Positions 52,406 through 60,678 of a DNA stretch of 64,000 nucleotides are shown piece after piece (the stretch's first letter is position 1; each line of letters opens with the position of its first letter). Below the pieces are notes generated by a model. The model was given only the letters and a program-made list of their open reading frames with translations. It made no database searches and was not told where the DNA came from. The stretch is from Acidimicrobiia bacterium (GTDB lineage Bacteria > Actinomycetota > Acidimicrobiia > Acidimicrobiales > Aldehydirespiratoraceae). The position numbers and the translations under genes were made by a program. The DNA lies in assembly GCA_022819505.1 (NCBI GenBank), contig JAJEHD010000005.1:124001-188000 (forward strand), read 5' to 3'.

Positions 52406-53197
52406 TCAGCGGGCCGCCAGGACCGCTCCGTCCACCGGCAGGCACGTGCCGCTGACGTAGCGAGACTCGTCGGAGGCGAAGAACAGGGCGGCATAGGCGA
52501 CATCGGCAGCCGAGCCCTTGTAGGCCATCGGCACCCGCGCCTCACGCTGGCGGGCGAGCTCATCACGGCGTGCGCCGGTGCCGGCCACGGCTGCGTCGAT
52601 GGCCATGGGAGTGTCGATGAGACCCGGCAGGATGGCATTGGCCCTGATGTCGTACTGGCCGTAGGTGGCTGCGATCGACTTCACCAGACGGCTGACCCCG
52701 GCCTTGGAGATCCCGTACGCGGCAGAGGTCCCACCGCGCTCGGCTCCTATCGACGACACCGCCACGAACGACCCTCCCCGCTGCTCGACCATGACGGGCA
52801 GCACATGCTTGGCCACCAGCCACATAGCCTTGAGGTTGGTCTCCATGACGCTGTCCCAGACCTCCTCGGTGACGTCGGCCGCCAAGCCTGGGCCGAGGAT
52901 CCCCACACTGTTGAACAGCACGTCGACACCGCCGAGCCTCGCTCGAGCCTCATCTGCAAGCAGCTGGCAGTCGCCGGCCCGGGTTATGTCGGCCCCGAGG
53001 ATCGACACCTCTGGAGTGTCGGGCTCCATCATCGAGACGGTCTCGGTCGCACTGGCCGTATCGCGGTCCGCCAGCAGCAGGCGAGCACCCTCCCTGGCGA
53101 AGAGCAGCGCGGTGGCCCGGCCTATGCCCATCGTGGCGCCCGGCGTCTGGCCGGCGCCAACAAGCACGACCCGCTTGCCGTCCAGCCTGCCTGTCAC
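52406..53197 (-). CDS. Short-chain dehydrogenase/reductase (SDR)
   Basis: This SDR has 263 residues. VVLVGAGQTPGATMGIGRAT is an extended cofactor loop, with six extra residues between the Gly positions relative to the usual TGxxxGIG. VLFNSVG is the NNAG-like motif. The Ser is in AVSSIGAERGG and YGISK carries the catalytic Tyr and Lys. YVSGTCLPVDGAV ends the fold. GTG overlaps the P450 stop (GTGA), so it is the last gene of a CMD-P450-SDR operon and probably oxidises the P450 product. Confidence 0.88.
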   Translation of the reverse strand: MTGRLDGKRVVLVGAGQTPGATMGIGRATALLFAREGARLLLADRDTASATETVSMMEPDTPEVSILGADITRAGDCQLLADEARARLGGVDVLFNSVGILGPGLAADVTEEVWDSVMETNLKAMWLVAKHVLPVMVEQRGGSFVAVSSIGAERGGTSAAYGISKAGVSRLVKSIAATYGQYDIRANAILPGLIDTPMAIDAAVAGTGARRDELARQREARVPMAYKGSAADVAYAALFFASDESRYVSGTCLPVDGAVLAAR

Positions 53198-54441
53198 GAC
53201 GGCTCCAGCACTACCGGTATCTCGCTGAAGGCCCGGGCCCGGAAAGTGTTCTGTCGCACCGGCTCGCCTGCGAGCTCCATTCGGGGGTAGCGGCGCACCA
53301 TCTCCGAGTGCACCACGTCTCCTTCGAGGCGGGCCAGCGACGCTCCGATGCAGTAGTGGGCCCCGTAGCCGAAGGACAGCGGGCTGTCACCGCGAGGCCG
53401 GGTCACGTCCAGCCCATCGGGATCCTCGAACACTCTGGGATCGTGGTTGGCGGCTCCGAGGACGACGGTGCAGAGCGAACTGGGCTCAAGCGGCCGGTCC
53501 TCGAGCACAGCCTGATCGCCGGCATAGTAGGCCACCGTCATCACCGGGGTGTCGTAGCGCAGGAGCTCGTCTGTGACCTGGCGAGCCAGGTGCGGGTTCT
53601 GGCGCAGCCAGGCGGCCTGATCGGGATGGCGCAAGAGGGCGACCATCCCGTTGCCCAGCATGCGCACCGTGGTCCCGAACCCGGCGGAGTAGACGGTCGC
53701 CACCAGCGACACCAACTCGGCCCGGCTGATCTCGCCATCCTGCTGCTGGCGTACCAGTCGCCCGACCGGGGTGTCCGCCGATCCGGAGCGCTCGGCGTCG
53801 ATCAGGCCCTCGACGTACTCGTACATCTCCCGGCGGGCCCTCACGGCCGTCAGATGGTCCGCGAACGACGCGTCCGGGTCACGGCCCAGCGACTGCAGGC
53901 CGGCCAGACGCGCGAAGTGGGCGCGGTCGGGCAGCGGCAGACCGATCAGCTCGCCCACGACCTGGCTGGGGATCTGCGAGTTGACGGTGGAGACGAGATC
54001 GATGGGCTCGGCTGGGTCGAGACCGGCCAGCACCTCGTCGAGCGTCCTGGAGATGAGCGAGACGTAGGGCTCCAGGCGTCTGGGAGTGAGGACCAGGCTC
54101 ACCAGCCGACGCAAGCGGGAATGAGCCGGGTCGTCGATGGAGGACAGCATCCCCGGCGAGTCGGGTCGCTCGCGCCTGAGCATCTCGGCCTGCTGCGCAG
54201 TGATTCCCGACGGCACGGAGCTGGCGTGCTCGCCGTGCTTGAGGAAGTCCGGCGACCGCAGCACCGCAGTGCACTGCCGGTACCCGTAGACGAAGGAGCG
54301 GCCGTCGTCGAGCACGCAGCTCTGGTCGCGGGCCAGCATGTCAGCCAGGAACGGATACGGGTCGTGACGCCCCTCGGCCGAGTGCATGGCCCCCTCGAGC
54401 AGGTCACGGTGCGTCCCCACATCGGAGACGGTTGCGGCCAC
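53194..54441 (-). CDS. Cytochrome P450
   Basis: This soluble bacterial P450 has 415 residues. The heme-binding loop is FGYGAHYCIGASLARLE, with the Cys ligand near residue 364. DEVLAGLDP and HSRLRRLVSLVLTPRRLEPY are typical. The ExxR pair is in TDELLRYDTP. The I-helix reads AGFGTTVRML, with Gly where most P450s have the acid of A/G-G-x-D/E-T, so proton delivery may differ. It needs external redox partners, none of which are encoded here. The GTG start is uncertain. It lies between the CMD protein and the SDR. Confidence 0.92.
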   Translation of the reverse strand: MAATVSDVGTHRDLLEGAMHSAEGRHDPYPFLADMLARDQSCVLDDGRSFVYGYRQCTAVLRSPDFLKHGEHASSVPSGITAQQAEMLRRERPDSPGMLSSIDDPAHSRLRRLVSLVLTPRRLEPYVSLISRTLDEVLAGLDPAEPIDLVSTVNSQIPSQVVGELIGLPLPDRAHFARLAGLQSLGRDPDASFADHLTAVRARREMYEYVEGLIDAERSGSADTPVGRLVRQQQDGEISRAELVSLVATVYSAGFGTTVRMLGNGMVALLRHPDQAAWLRQNPHLARQVTDELLRYDTPVMTVAYYAGDQAVLEDRPLEPSSLCTVVLGAANHDPRVFEDPDGLDVTRPRGDSPLSFGYGAHYCIGASLARLEGDVVHSEMVRRYPRMELAGEPVRQNTFRARAFSEIPVVLEPS

Positions 54442-54479
54442 CGGGGCTCAGTTCCCGCGGCCGGTGTGCTGCTGGGGCA

Positions 54480-54920
54480 TCAGCCCGAGCCCTGGCGGCG
54501 ATTGTCGACTGGCGCAGGCCCTGGGTCTGCCGCGGCGTCCGCGATGGCAGACTGGAGGGCCGCTCCCCGGGGCCAGCCGCCGTAGAGCGCGATCTGCATG
54601 CTGGCCTCGTCGAGGTCGGCGATGTCGAGGTCACCAGCCTGAAGCGCTGCCCTCACATGGACGTCGAGCTCGCGCCCGGCGCCGCTGGCCGCGAGCACCG
54701 CGATGGTGATCAGCCGGCGCTCCCGCATCGACAGCCGGCCCCGGGACCAGATCCGGCTCATCACCTGCAGAGTCAGCTCGCGGAACTCTGTCGGCGAGCC
54801 CATAGCTCGCCCCGAGACCCGCTCGAAGACGGCCAGCATCTCCTGGCGGCTCAACTGCTGGTCCGGGGACTCGCCGTCGGTGGTGTTCCGGTCGCCGCCG
54901 TCGGAGTCCGTGCTGGCCAT
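54480..54920 (-). CDS. Carboxymuconolactone decarboxylase (CMD)-family protein
   Basis: This 146-residue helical protein of the CMD/PcaC type shows EFRELTLQVMSRIWSRGRLS, MRERRLITIAVLAASGAGRE and LDVHVRAALQAGDLDIADLD. In contrast to the AhpD-like protein at 47.1 kb there is no CxxC, so it is of the decarboxylase rather than the peroxidase type. It would act on a lactone or related ring-cleavage intermediate. It heads the minus-strand operon with the P450 and SDR and is divergent from the molybdenum hydroxylase genes. The C-terminus after about residue 128 is a Pro/Arg-rich tail. Confidence 0.82.
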   Translation of the reverse strand: MASTDSDGGDRNTTDGESPDQQLSRQEMLAVFERVSGRAMGSPTEFRELTLQVMSRIWSRGRLSMRERRLITIAVLAASGAGRELDVHVRAALQAGDLDIADLDEASMQIALYGGWPRGAALQSAIADAAADPGPAPVDNRRQGSG

Positions 54921-54969
54921 CTTGGAGTGCTCACCCTTCTGATCGCCCGGTGGCGCGCCGATCCGGGAT

Positions 54970-54994
54970 TATCGTCAATCAAGGATGATGATAG
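54970..54994. promoter_or_regulatory. Operator-like element between the P450 and hydroxylase operons
   Basis: TATCGTC (54970-54976) and GATGATA (54987-54993) form an inverted repeat with one mismatch. ATGATGATAG (54985-54994) is a 9/10 match to elements at 60153-60162 (minus strand) and 63024-63033. Confidence 0.5.
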
Positions 54995-55092
54995 TCAGGC
55001 AACTACGGCTACCTAGTAGGGGACGACGAGCGCTGGTGAACGTGGCCGAGCACACCAACAGCGAGTACTGCGATACCCGGGAGTTCCGCTGA
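54985..55092 (+). CDS. Short upstream ORF, 35 residues, coupled to the FAD-subunit gene
   Basis: An ATG-ATG at 54985 opens a 35-codon frame (MMIVRQLRLPSRG at the start, CDTREFR at the end) whose TGA at 55090-55092 overlaps the CTG start of the next gene. The peptide is basic and has no known family. It may serve as a leader that delivers ribosomes to an otherwise weak CTG. Alternatively it is chance; the evidence is position only. Confidence 0.35.
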   Translation: MMIVRQLRLPSRGRRALVNVAEHTNSEYCDTREFR

Positions 55093-55988
55093 AGCCCGCC
55101 GCCTTCGGGTATCACGCGCCGCAGAACCAGGCCGAGGCCCTGGAGTTGCTGGCGGAGTACGGCGACGAGGCCAAACCTCTCGCCGGGGGGCAGAGCCTCG
55201 TGCCGATGCTGGCCATGCGGCTGGCCCGGTTCGACCATCTGATCGACCTCAACAACCTCGGCGAGCTCACCGGCGTCGAGCACACCGGCGACGGCCTGCG
55301 AATAGGGGCTATGACCCGGCAGGCCACCATCGGCGCAGATCCACTGGTCGCGAGCCACGCACCCTTGCTGGCCATGGCCACGACCCATATCGGCCACTTC
55401 CAGATCCGCAACCGGGGGACCGTCGGGGGCTCTCTGGCCCACGCCGACCCGGCCGCGGAGTATCCGGCGGTCGCAGCCGCGCTGGGTGCCAAGCTCGAGG
55501 TAGCCAGCGTGCGGGGCACCCGCCTGATGGAGGCCGCCGATTTCTTCGAGGGAGCCTTCGCCACTTCGCTGGACGGCGACGAGTTGGTGGTGGCCGCAAG
55601 GTTCCCGACCTGGGATGACCCAAGCGGCTTCGCCTTCGAGGAGGTGGCCCGGCGCGAGGGCGACTTCGCGCTCGTTGGTGCCGCGGTCGGAGTCGGGATG
55701 GACACTGCCGGTATCATTCGGCGAGCCTCCATCGCAATGCTCGGGGTGGGGGGAGCGCCGGTGAGGTGCACCGAGGCCGAGACCGCCCTGTTGGGGTGCA
55801 TGGCCGTTGGTGGCGATCTCGACGAGGCAGACATCGGCCGCCTGGCCCTGGCGGGATCCGAGCCGACCGACGACATTCACGCGTCGTCGTCATACCGCCG
55901 CCGAGTGGGAGCCGTGATCGTGGCTCGAGCCGTCGCGGCGGCGGCCCGGAGAGCGGTGGAGTCCAGCCGGGAGGGCTGCGATGTCTGA
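55089..55988 (+). CDS. Molybdenum hydroxylase FAD-binding subunit (CoxM-like)
   Basis: This is the FAD subunit of a xanthine dehydrogenase/CO dehydrogenase-type enzyme, carrying electrons from the 2Fe-2S subunit. PLAGGQSLVPMLAMRLARFD and ATTHIGHFQIRNRGTVGGSL, then AHADPAAEYP, are the FAD-binding motifs. Homologues begin with a KPxxFxYxxP block, which is encoded here as KPAAFGYHAP straight after a CTG at 55089. That CTG is preceded by GGGAG and overlaps an upstream stop (CTGA). No ATG, GTG or TTG is in frame before the nearest stop, so CTG is the likely start (299 residues). ATG 55146 would cut into the domain. It overlaps the next gene by 8 nt. Confidence 0.88.
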   Translation: MKPAAFGYHAPQNQAEALELLAEYGDEAKPLAGGQSLVPMLAMRLARFDHLIDLNNLGELTGVEHTGDGLRIGAMTRQATIGADPLVASHAPLLAMATTHIGHFQIRNRGTVGGSLAHADPAAEYPAVAAALGAKLEVASVRGTRLMEAADFFEGAFATSLDGDELVVAARFPTWDDPSGFAFEEVARREGDFALVGAAVGVGMDTAGIIRRASIAMLGVGGAPVRCTEAETALLGCMAVGGDLDEADIGRLALAGSEPTDDIHASSSYRRRVGAVIVARAVAAAARRAVESSREGCDV

Positions 55989-56490
55989 CCGGGATCGGGG
56001 GCACCCGGAAGTGTCGGTGAGCGTCAACGGGGCCCCGCGCCGGGCTGTGCTCGAGGCGCGCCGGACGCTGGCCGACTTCCTGCGCGAGGAGTGTCTGACC
56101 ACCAGCGTGCACCTCGGATGTGAGCACGGTGTCTGCGGGGCCTGCACCGTGCTCCTCGACGGCATCGCGGTCCGCTCGTGCCTGCTGTTCGCGGTGCAGG
56201 CACAGGGCGCGGAAGTCACCACCGTGGAGGGACTCGCCGGCCCCGACGGCTCCCTCAACCCGGTACAGCAGGCGTTCCGGGACTGCCATGGACTCCAATG
56301 CGGGTTCTGCACGCCCGGGTTCATCGTGTCGGTGACCGCCTTCCTGGCCGAGAATCCCGAGCCGACCCTGGACGAGATCCGCAGCGCGCTGTCGGGCAAC
56401 CTCTGCCGCTGCACCGGCTACCAGGGGATCATCGCCGCGGTCCAGCAGGCGGCCGCCCAGACCCTGAAGCGAGAGGTGCTGGAGCCGTGA
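55981..56490 (+). CDS. Molybdenum hydroxylase 2Fe-2S subunit (CoxS-like)
   Basis: This iron-sulfur subunit has 169 residues. The plant-type ferredoxin cluster is bound by CEHGVCGACTVLLDG plus an upstream Leu-Gly segment. The second, all-alpha cluster domain has GLQCGFCTPGFIVS and GNLCRCTGYQGI. It passes electrons from molybdenum to FAD. Tight overlaps with both neighbours (8 nt and GTGA) show an operon in the order FAD, Fe-S, Mo subunit. Confidence 0.95.
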   Translation: MSDRDRGHPEVSVSVNGAPRRAVLEARRTLADFLREECLTTSVHLGCEHGVCGACTVLLDGIAVRSCLLFAVQAQGAEVTTVEGLAGPDGSLNPVQQAFRDCHGLQCGFCTPGFIVSVTAFLAENPEPTLDEIRSALSGNLCRCTGYQGIIAAVQQAAAQTLKREVLEP

Positions 56491-58853
56491 CTCGGGGCTA
56501 CCGATCACCGGACCCGGCAGCAGTCTCCACCGGGGTGGAGGCCTCGGAGGCGGCCGGCCGGTTCGTGGGCCAGTCTGTCAAGAGGGTCGAGGACCGGCGC
56601 CTGGTGGCGGGTTACGGCCAGTACGTCGACGACGTCCGGCTGCCGGGAATGCTCCACGCCGCATTCTTGAGAAGCGACCTTGCCAGGGCCCGTGTCCGGC
56701 GACTGGACACCACCGCGGCTGCCGGCCTGGACGGGGTGGTCGCGGTGCTGACCGCGGAGGACCTGAACCACTACGTCGACTCGCTGCGATCCTCGGTCAA
56801 CCCTCCCGATCTGGCCATCGTCCCGGGCCATGTGCTGGCCCCCGGCGATGTGCGCTTCGTGGGTGATCCGGTGGCGCTGGTCGTGGCCGAGGACCGCTAC
56901 CTGGCCGAGGACGCCCTCGAACTCATTGACATCGACTATGAGCCCCTGGCACCGGTCGTTGACTACGAGCAGGCCGCCGGCAGCCCCCACCTGGTCCACC
57001 CCGAGTTGGGGACCAACCTGGGCGCGTCCGGCTCCGGTCCGGACCCAGGGTTGGCTCGAGTGTTCGAGTCGGCCCACCTGGTGGTCACCGAGACCTTCCA
57101 CCAGCAGCGGCAGTGCAACATGCCCATGGAGACCCGAGGCCTGGTCGCTCACTGGCAGCGCCACGCCGGACGCCTCGACCTGTGGGCGTCCACCCAGAGC
57201 CCCCACGAGCTGGCGTTCACCGCGGCCCGCGTCCTGCAGATCGGCGAGCACCAGGTGCGAGTCCACATGGGCGACGTGGGCGGGGCGTTCGGCCAGAAGG
57301 TGTACTCGGGCCGCGACGAGATGGCGGTGCTGCTCGCGGCCCGCGATCTGGGCCGGGCCGTCAAGTGGATCGAGGACCGCCGCGAGAACCTGATGGCCTC
57401 GAACTCGGCCCGGGTGGACCGTCTCACGGTGACGATGGCCGTAGACGCCGACGGACGGATCCTAGGGGCGGAGATCGACCATTTGAGCGACAGCGGCGCC
57501 TACCCGCTGGGCGGCGCGCCCGCCAAGAGCGCGCAGCTGGTGTCGATGTTCCCGGGCCCGTACCGCATCCCCCGTCTGGGCTGGTCCACCGCGACGGTCT
57601 TCACCAACACCGTCGGGCGGGGCGCGTACCGGGGTCCGTGGCAGATGGAGACCGTGGGCCGGGAGATGATGATCGACCTGGCGGCCCAGCGGCTCGGGAT
57701 GGACCCGCTGGACTTCCGCCGCCGCAACGTGATCGAGCGGGCCGAACTGCCCCACACCACAGCCACGGGCCGGGTCTACGAGCAGATCTCCCCGGCGGAG
57801 ACTCTGGAGCAGGCCGCCGAGATGATCGGCTACCACTCGTTCAGGGCCGAGCAGGCCGAGGCCCGCGCCCGCGGGCGGCTGCTGGGGCTAGGACTGAGCC
57901 TGTTCATCGAGCCCACATCGATGGGCAGGGGAGCGCTCGGTGCCGAGGGGGCGGTGGTCAGAGTCGAGCCCGACGGCACCGTCACCGTGTCGATGGGAAC
58001 CGGCGCGCACGGTCAGAGCCTGGAGACCACCATCGCGCAGGTGGTGGCCGACGAGCTCGGCGTCGAGATGGAGCGGGTCATCCTGCGCCAGGGTGACGGC
58101 ACCCCCTACGGCTTCGGGACGGGCGGCAGCCGCAGCGCGGTGATCGCGGGCGGGGCGGCACGGGCCGCGGCCTCCGAGGTGCGGGCCCGGATCGGGCGGA
58201 TCGCCGCCCACTTGCTGGAAGCGGCCCCCGAGGACGTCATCGTCGACCGGGGATCAGCATTCGTGGCCGGCACTCCAGCACGGCAGGTCTCAGTGGCTGA
58301 GGTGGCCGACGCGGCCTACCGCCGCCCCGAGTCGCTCCCGGAGGGAGTCCCTGAAGGCCTCGAGCACACTGCCCGCTACCGGGCGCCCGAGGTCACCCAC
58401 TCCAACGCGGCCCATGCCTGCATCTGCGAGATCGACTCCGGCACCGGAGTGGTTCGGATCCTGAAGTACGTCGTGAGCGAGGACTGCGGCAACATGGTCA
58501 ACCCGATGATCGTCGAGGGCCAGATAGCGGGTGGCGTGGTGCAGGGCGTCGGCGGGGCGCTCTACGAGTGGGCGCCCTATGACGCCGACGGCAACCCGCG
58601 GGCCACCACACTGCTCGACTATGTGATGCCGACTGCTGCGGAGGTGCCCATCCTCGAGCACGGCCACGTGGTGACTCCCTCGGACACGCCCGGCGGGCAC
58701 AAGGGCGTGGGGGAGGGCGGGGCCATCGGCGCGCCCGCCTGCGTGGTGAACGCGGTGAACGACGCGCTGGGTCCCCTCGGGATCCGCCTCTCCCGCCAGC
58801 CGCTCACCCCCGACACGATCATCTCAGCGATCGCGGAGGCCGAGAGCCGCTAG
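56487..58853 (+). CDS. Molybdenum hydroxylase large subunit (CoxL-like, not a CO dehydrogenase)
   Basis: This molybdopterin-binding catalytic subunit has 788 residues. VGQSVKRVEDRRLVAGYGQY opens it and GDVGGAFGQKVYSG is the conserved cofactor loop. The active-site loop is GRGAYRGPWQME near residue 379, unlike the AYRCSFR of true aerobic CO dehydrogenase and only loosely like form II (AYRGAGR). GEGGAIGAPACVVNAVNDAL carries the catalytic Glu near 741. It would hydroxylate an aromatic or N-heterocyclic compound or oxidise an aldehyde, with water as oxygen donor. No cofactor-maturation gene is present here. GTG overlaps the Fe-S subunit stop. It is convergent with the aminotransferase. Confidence 0.95.
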   Translation: MTRGYRSPDPAAVSTGVEASEAAGRFVGQSVKRVEDRRLVAGYGQYVDDVRLPGMLHAAFLRSDLARARVRRLDTTAAAGLDGVVAVLTAEDLNHYVDSLRSSVNPPDLAIVPGHVLAPGDVRFVGDPVALVVAEDRYLAEDALELIDIDYEPLAPVVDYEQAAGSPHLVHPELGTNLGASGSGPDPGLARVFESAHLVVTETFHQQRQCNMPMETRGLVAHWQRHAGRLDLWASTQSPHELAFTAARVLQIGEHQVRVHMGDVGGAFGQKVYSGRDEMAVLLAARDLGRAVKWIEDRRENLMASNSARVDRLTVTMAVDADGRILGAEIDHLSDSGAYPLGGAPAKSAQLVSMFPGPYRIPRLGWSTATVFTNTVGRGAYRGPWQMETVGREMMIDLAAQRLGMDPLDFRRRNVIERAELPHTTATGRVYEQISPAETLEQAAEMIGYHSFRAEQAEARARGRLLGLGLSLFIEPTSMGRGALGAEGAVVRVEPDGTVTVSMGTGAHGQSLETTIAQVVADELGVEMERVILRQGDGTPYGFGTGGSRSAVIAGGAARAAASEVRARIGRIAAHLLEAAPEDVIVDRGSAFVAGTPARQVSVAEVADAAYRRPESLPEGVPEGLEHTARYRAPEVTHSNAAHACICEIDSGTGVVRILKYVVSEDCGNMVNPMIVEGQIAGGVVQGVGGALYEWAPYDADGNPRATTLLDYVMPTAAEVPILEHGHVVTPSDTPGGHKGVGEGGAIGAPACVVNAVNDALGPLGIRLSRQPLTPDTIISAIAEAESR

Positions 58854-60142
58854 ACCGCCGACGCGGCTATCGCCTCGGCGACAACCTCCACCGTCTCATC
58901 CACGTCGTCGTTGCTATGGGCCACCGACACGTAGAACTTTCCGGAGCTGAGCACCCCCCGCCGGGCGCACTCGAGCAGGAACCGGCCGGCCCTGGCCGAG
59001 TCGGCTCTCTTGAGGCCGGCAACGTCACCGATCGGGTGCTCGGCGAAGGCGACCTGCACGACGGGACCGTCGCCGAGCAGCTGCACCACGACGCCCTGAT
59101 CGGCGGCGGCCCGCTCGATGCCCCGCCTGAGCTCGCCGGTCGTCGCCTCGAGCCGGTCGTAGGTGCCGGGGCGGCTGAGCACGCCCAGGGTGGCCAGACC
59201 GGCGGCGGCGCACAGCGGGTTGCCGTTGAGGGTGTTCCCGTAGTACGCGCCGCTAGCGGGCAGGCTGCTCTGAGGCTGGGCCACCTCAATGATCTCGGCG
59301 GCCCCGGCGATTCCGGTCATCGGCATCCCGTTGGTGAGGGCCTTGCCGAAGGTGGCCAGATCGGGCACGACCCCGTAGCGCTCCTGGGCTCCGCCCAGCG
59401 CGAACCGGAAGCCGGTGACCATCTCGTCGAAGATGAGCAGCACCCCCGCACTGGCGGTCACCGCCCGGAGCATCCGGAGGAACCCGGGCGCGGCGACCAG
59501 GCACCTCTGCATGGGCTCGCAGATGACCGCGGCCAGCTCGCCCGCGTTGCGCCGGATCAAATCCTCGGTCATCGAGAAGTCGTTCCATCGCGACACGATC
59601 ACGTCATCGGCGACGCCGGACGGCACCCCTCCGGAGTCGAACGTCCCGCACGGATACTGCACCGGCTCCGTGAAGGCGTTGATCATGCCCACGTCGTGGG
59701 AGCCGTGGAAGCCGCCCGCGAACTTCAGGATCTTGGGCTTGCCCGTGAACACCCGGGCCATGCGCAGGGCGTAGAGGGTGGCCTCCAGGCCGGAGGAGGC
59801 GAACTTCACCTGCTGCGCGCAGGGCATCACCTCGACGATCCGCTGAGCCAGCTCGATGGTGGGGGAGTTGAGCACGTAGAACGTCGACCCCCTGGCCGCC
59901 TGCTCCACGATCGCGGCCACAACCTCGGGATGGGCATGCCCGAGCAGCACCGGGCCGCTGCCGAGCATGTAGTCGATGTACCGGCGCCCGTCGAGGTCGT
60001 AGAGATGGGCGCCGGATCCGCTGGCCGCCACCACCGCCAAGTCGTCGGGCAGCCTGAACTGCCCGCTCACAGTGCCGGCCATCAACTCGTGAGCCAGCCT
60101 CAGGACGTCGTCGCGCTCGAGCGGGGGCCGGGGCTCCTCCAA
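58850..60142 (-). CDS. Class III aminotransferase resembling glutamate-1-semialdehyde aminomutase
   Basis: This PLP enzyme has 430 residues. YDLDGRRYIDYMLGSGPVLL and GHAHPEVVAAI, then KFASSGLEATLYALRMARVF with AGGFHGSHD, follow the HemL-like pattern. IFDEMVTGFRFALGGAQERY holds the PLP-ring Asp (DEM) and TFGKALTNGMPMTG the Schiff-base Lys. The context (hydroxylase, SDR, VOC protein) argues for a catabolic transaminase or mutase rather than heme synthesis. The start is TTG 60142, because TAGAAT lies 7 nt upstream; longer frames pass through this promoter. Confidence 0.9.
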   Translation of the reverse strand: MEEPRPPLERDDVLRLAHELMAGTVSGQFRLPDDLAVVAASGSGAHLYDLDGRRYIDYMLGSGPVLLGHAHPEVVAAIVEQAARGSTFYVLNSPTIELAQRIVEVMPCAQQVKFASSGLEATLYALRMARVFTGKPKILKFAGGFHGSHDVGMINAFTEPVQYPCGTFDSGGVPSGVADDVIVSRWNDFSMTEDLIRRNAGELAAVICEPMQRCLVAAPGFLRMLRAVTASAGVLLIFDEMVTGFRFALGGAQERYGVVPDLATFGKALTNGMPMTGIAGAAEIIEVAQPQSSLPASGAYYGNTLNGNPLCAAAGLATLGVLSRPGTYDRLEATTGELRRGIERAAADQGVVVQLLGDGPVVQVAFAEHPIGDVAGLKRADSARAGRFLLECARRGVLSSGKFYVSVAHSNDDVDETVEVVAEAIAASAV

Positions 60143-60148
60143 GACGGC

Positions 60149-60163
60149 TATTCTATGATCATC
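60149..60163. promoter_or_regulatory. Divergent promoter with ATGATCAT operator-like element
   Basis: ATTCTATGATCAT (60150-60162) recurs inverted and exact at 63024-63036 and contains an 8-nt palindrome. Its ATTCTA is the aminotransferase -10 (TAGAAT on minus). TATTCT (60149-60154) is a possible -10 for the VOC gene. Confidence 0.6.
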
Positions 60164-60673
60164 ATGACATCGATTTGGCATTTCGCCCTGGCCGTGCCCG
60201 ACCTCGAAGAGGCCATGGAGCAGGTCGGGGAGGCCTTCAAGGTGAGTTGGCGGCCGATCCACCGAGCGGAGACCGTCCTGCGCGACGAGCATGGCCAGGA
60301 GCACCAGGTGGAGTGCGTCTTCACGTTCTCAGAGGGCGGCCCGCCGTCGATCGAGATGTGGCAGGCAGTGCCCGGAACGCCGTTGGCCACTCCCGGCGAC
60401 ACCTGGCTGCACCACATCGGCTACTGGGTCGACGACCTCCCCGCGGAGTCGGACAGGCTCGGCGGTCTCGGCTGGCCGTGCTTCATGAACGCCCACAGCG
60501 TGGCCATCCACCGCGGGCCGGGCGGATTGATGCTCGAGCCGTGCGACGTGAACCGGGACCGGCCGTTCCTGCGGGACCTGTACCCGCCGGGCAGCGCCCT
60601 CCACGGGCCGCCCGACAACAACGACCCCAAGCACTACCGCATAGGCGCCGACTACCACCAGCCGGTCGACTAA
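60164..60673 (+). CDS. VOC (glyoxalase-like) family protein
   Basis: This protein of 169 residues belongs to the vicinal oxygen chelate type. IWHFALAVPDLEEAMEQVGE opens one beta-alpha-beta module (metal His in WHF). LHHIGYWVDDLPAESDRLGG gives the second module with the paired His, and GGLMLEPCDVNRDRP supplies the Glu ligand. It may be an epimerase, dioxygenase or lyase. ATG 60155 is also in frame (adding MII), but it overlaps the -10 region, so 60164 is preferred. The SDR gene follows after 5 nt. Confidence 0.82.
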   Translation: MTSIWHFALAVPDLEEAMEQVGEAFKVSWRPIHRAETVLRDEHGQEHQVECVFTFSEGGPPSIEMWQAVPGTPLATPGDTWLHHIGYWVDDLPAESDRLGGLGWPCFMNAHSVAIHRGPGGLMLEPCDVNRDRPFLRDLYPPGSALHGPPDNNDPKHYRIGADYHQPVD

Positions 60674-60678
60674 CCGGC

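Noticed and set aside
56487..58853. Calling the hydroxylase a carbon monoxide dehydrogenase
   Set aside because: The active-site loop is AYRGPW and lacks the Cys of AYRCSFR. No CO dehydrogenase accessory genes are in the window.
58850..60142. Calling the aminotransferase hemL of heme synthesis
   Set aside because: It shares the fold, but it is in a catabolic cluster, under a promoter with the shared ATGATCAT element, and no heme gene is nearby.
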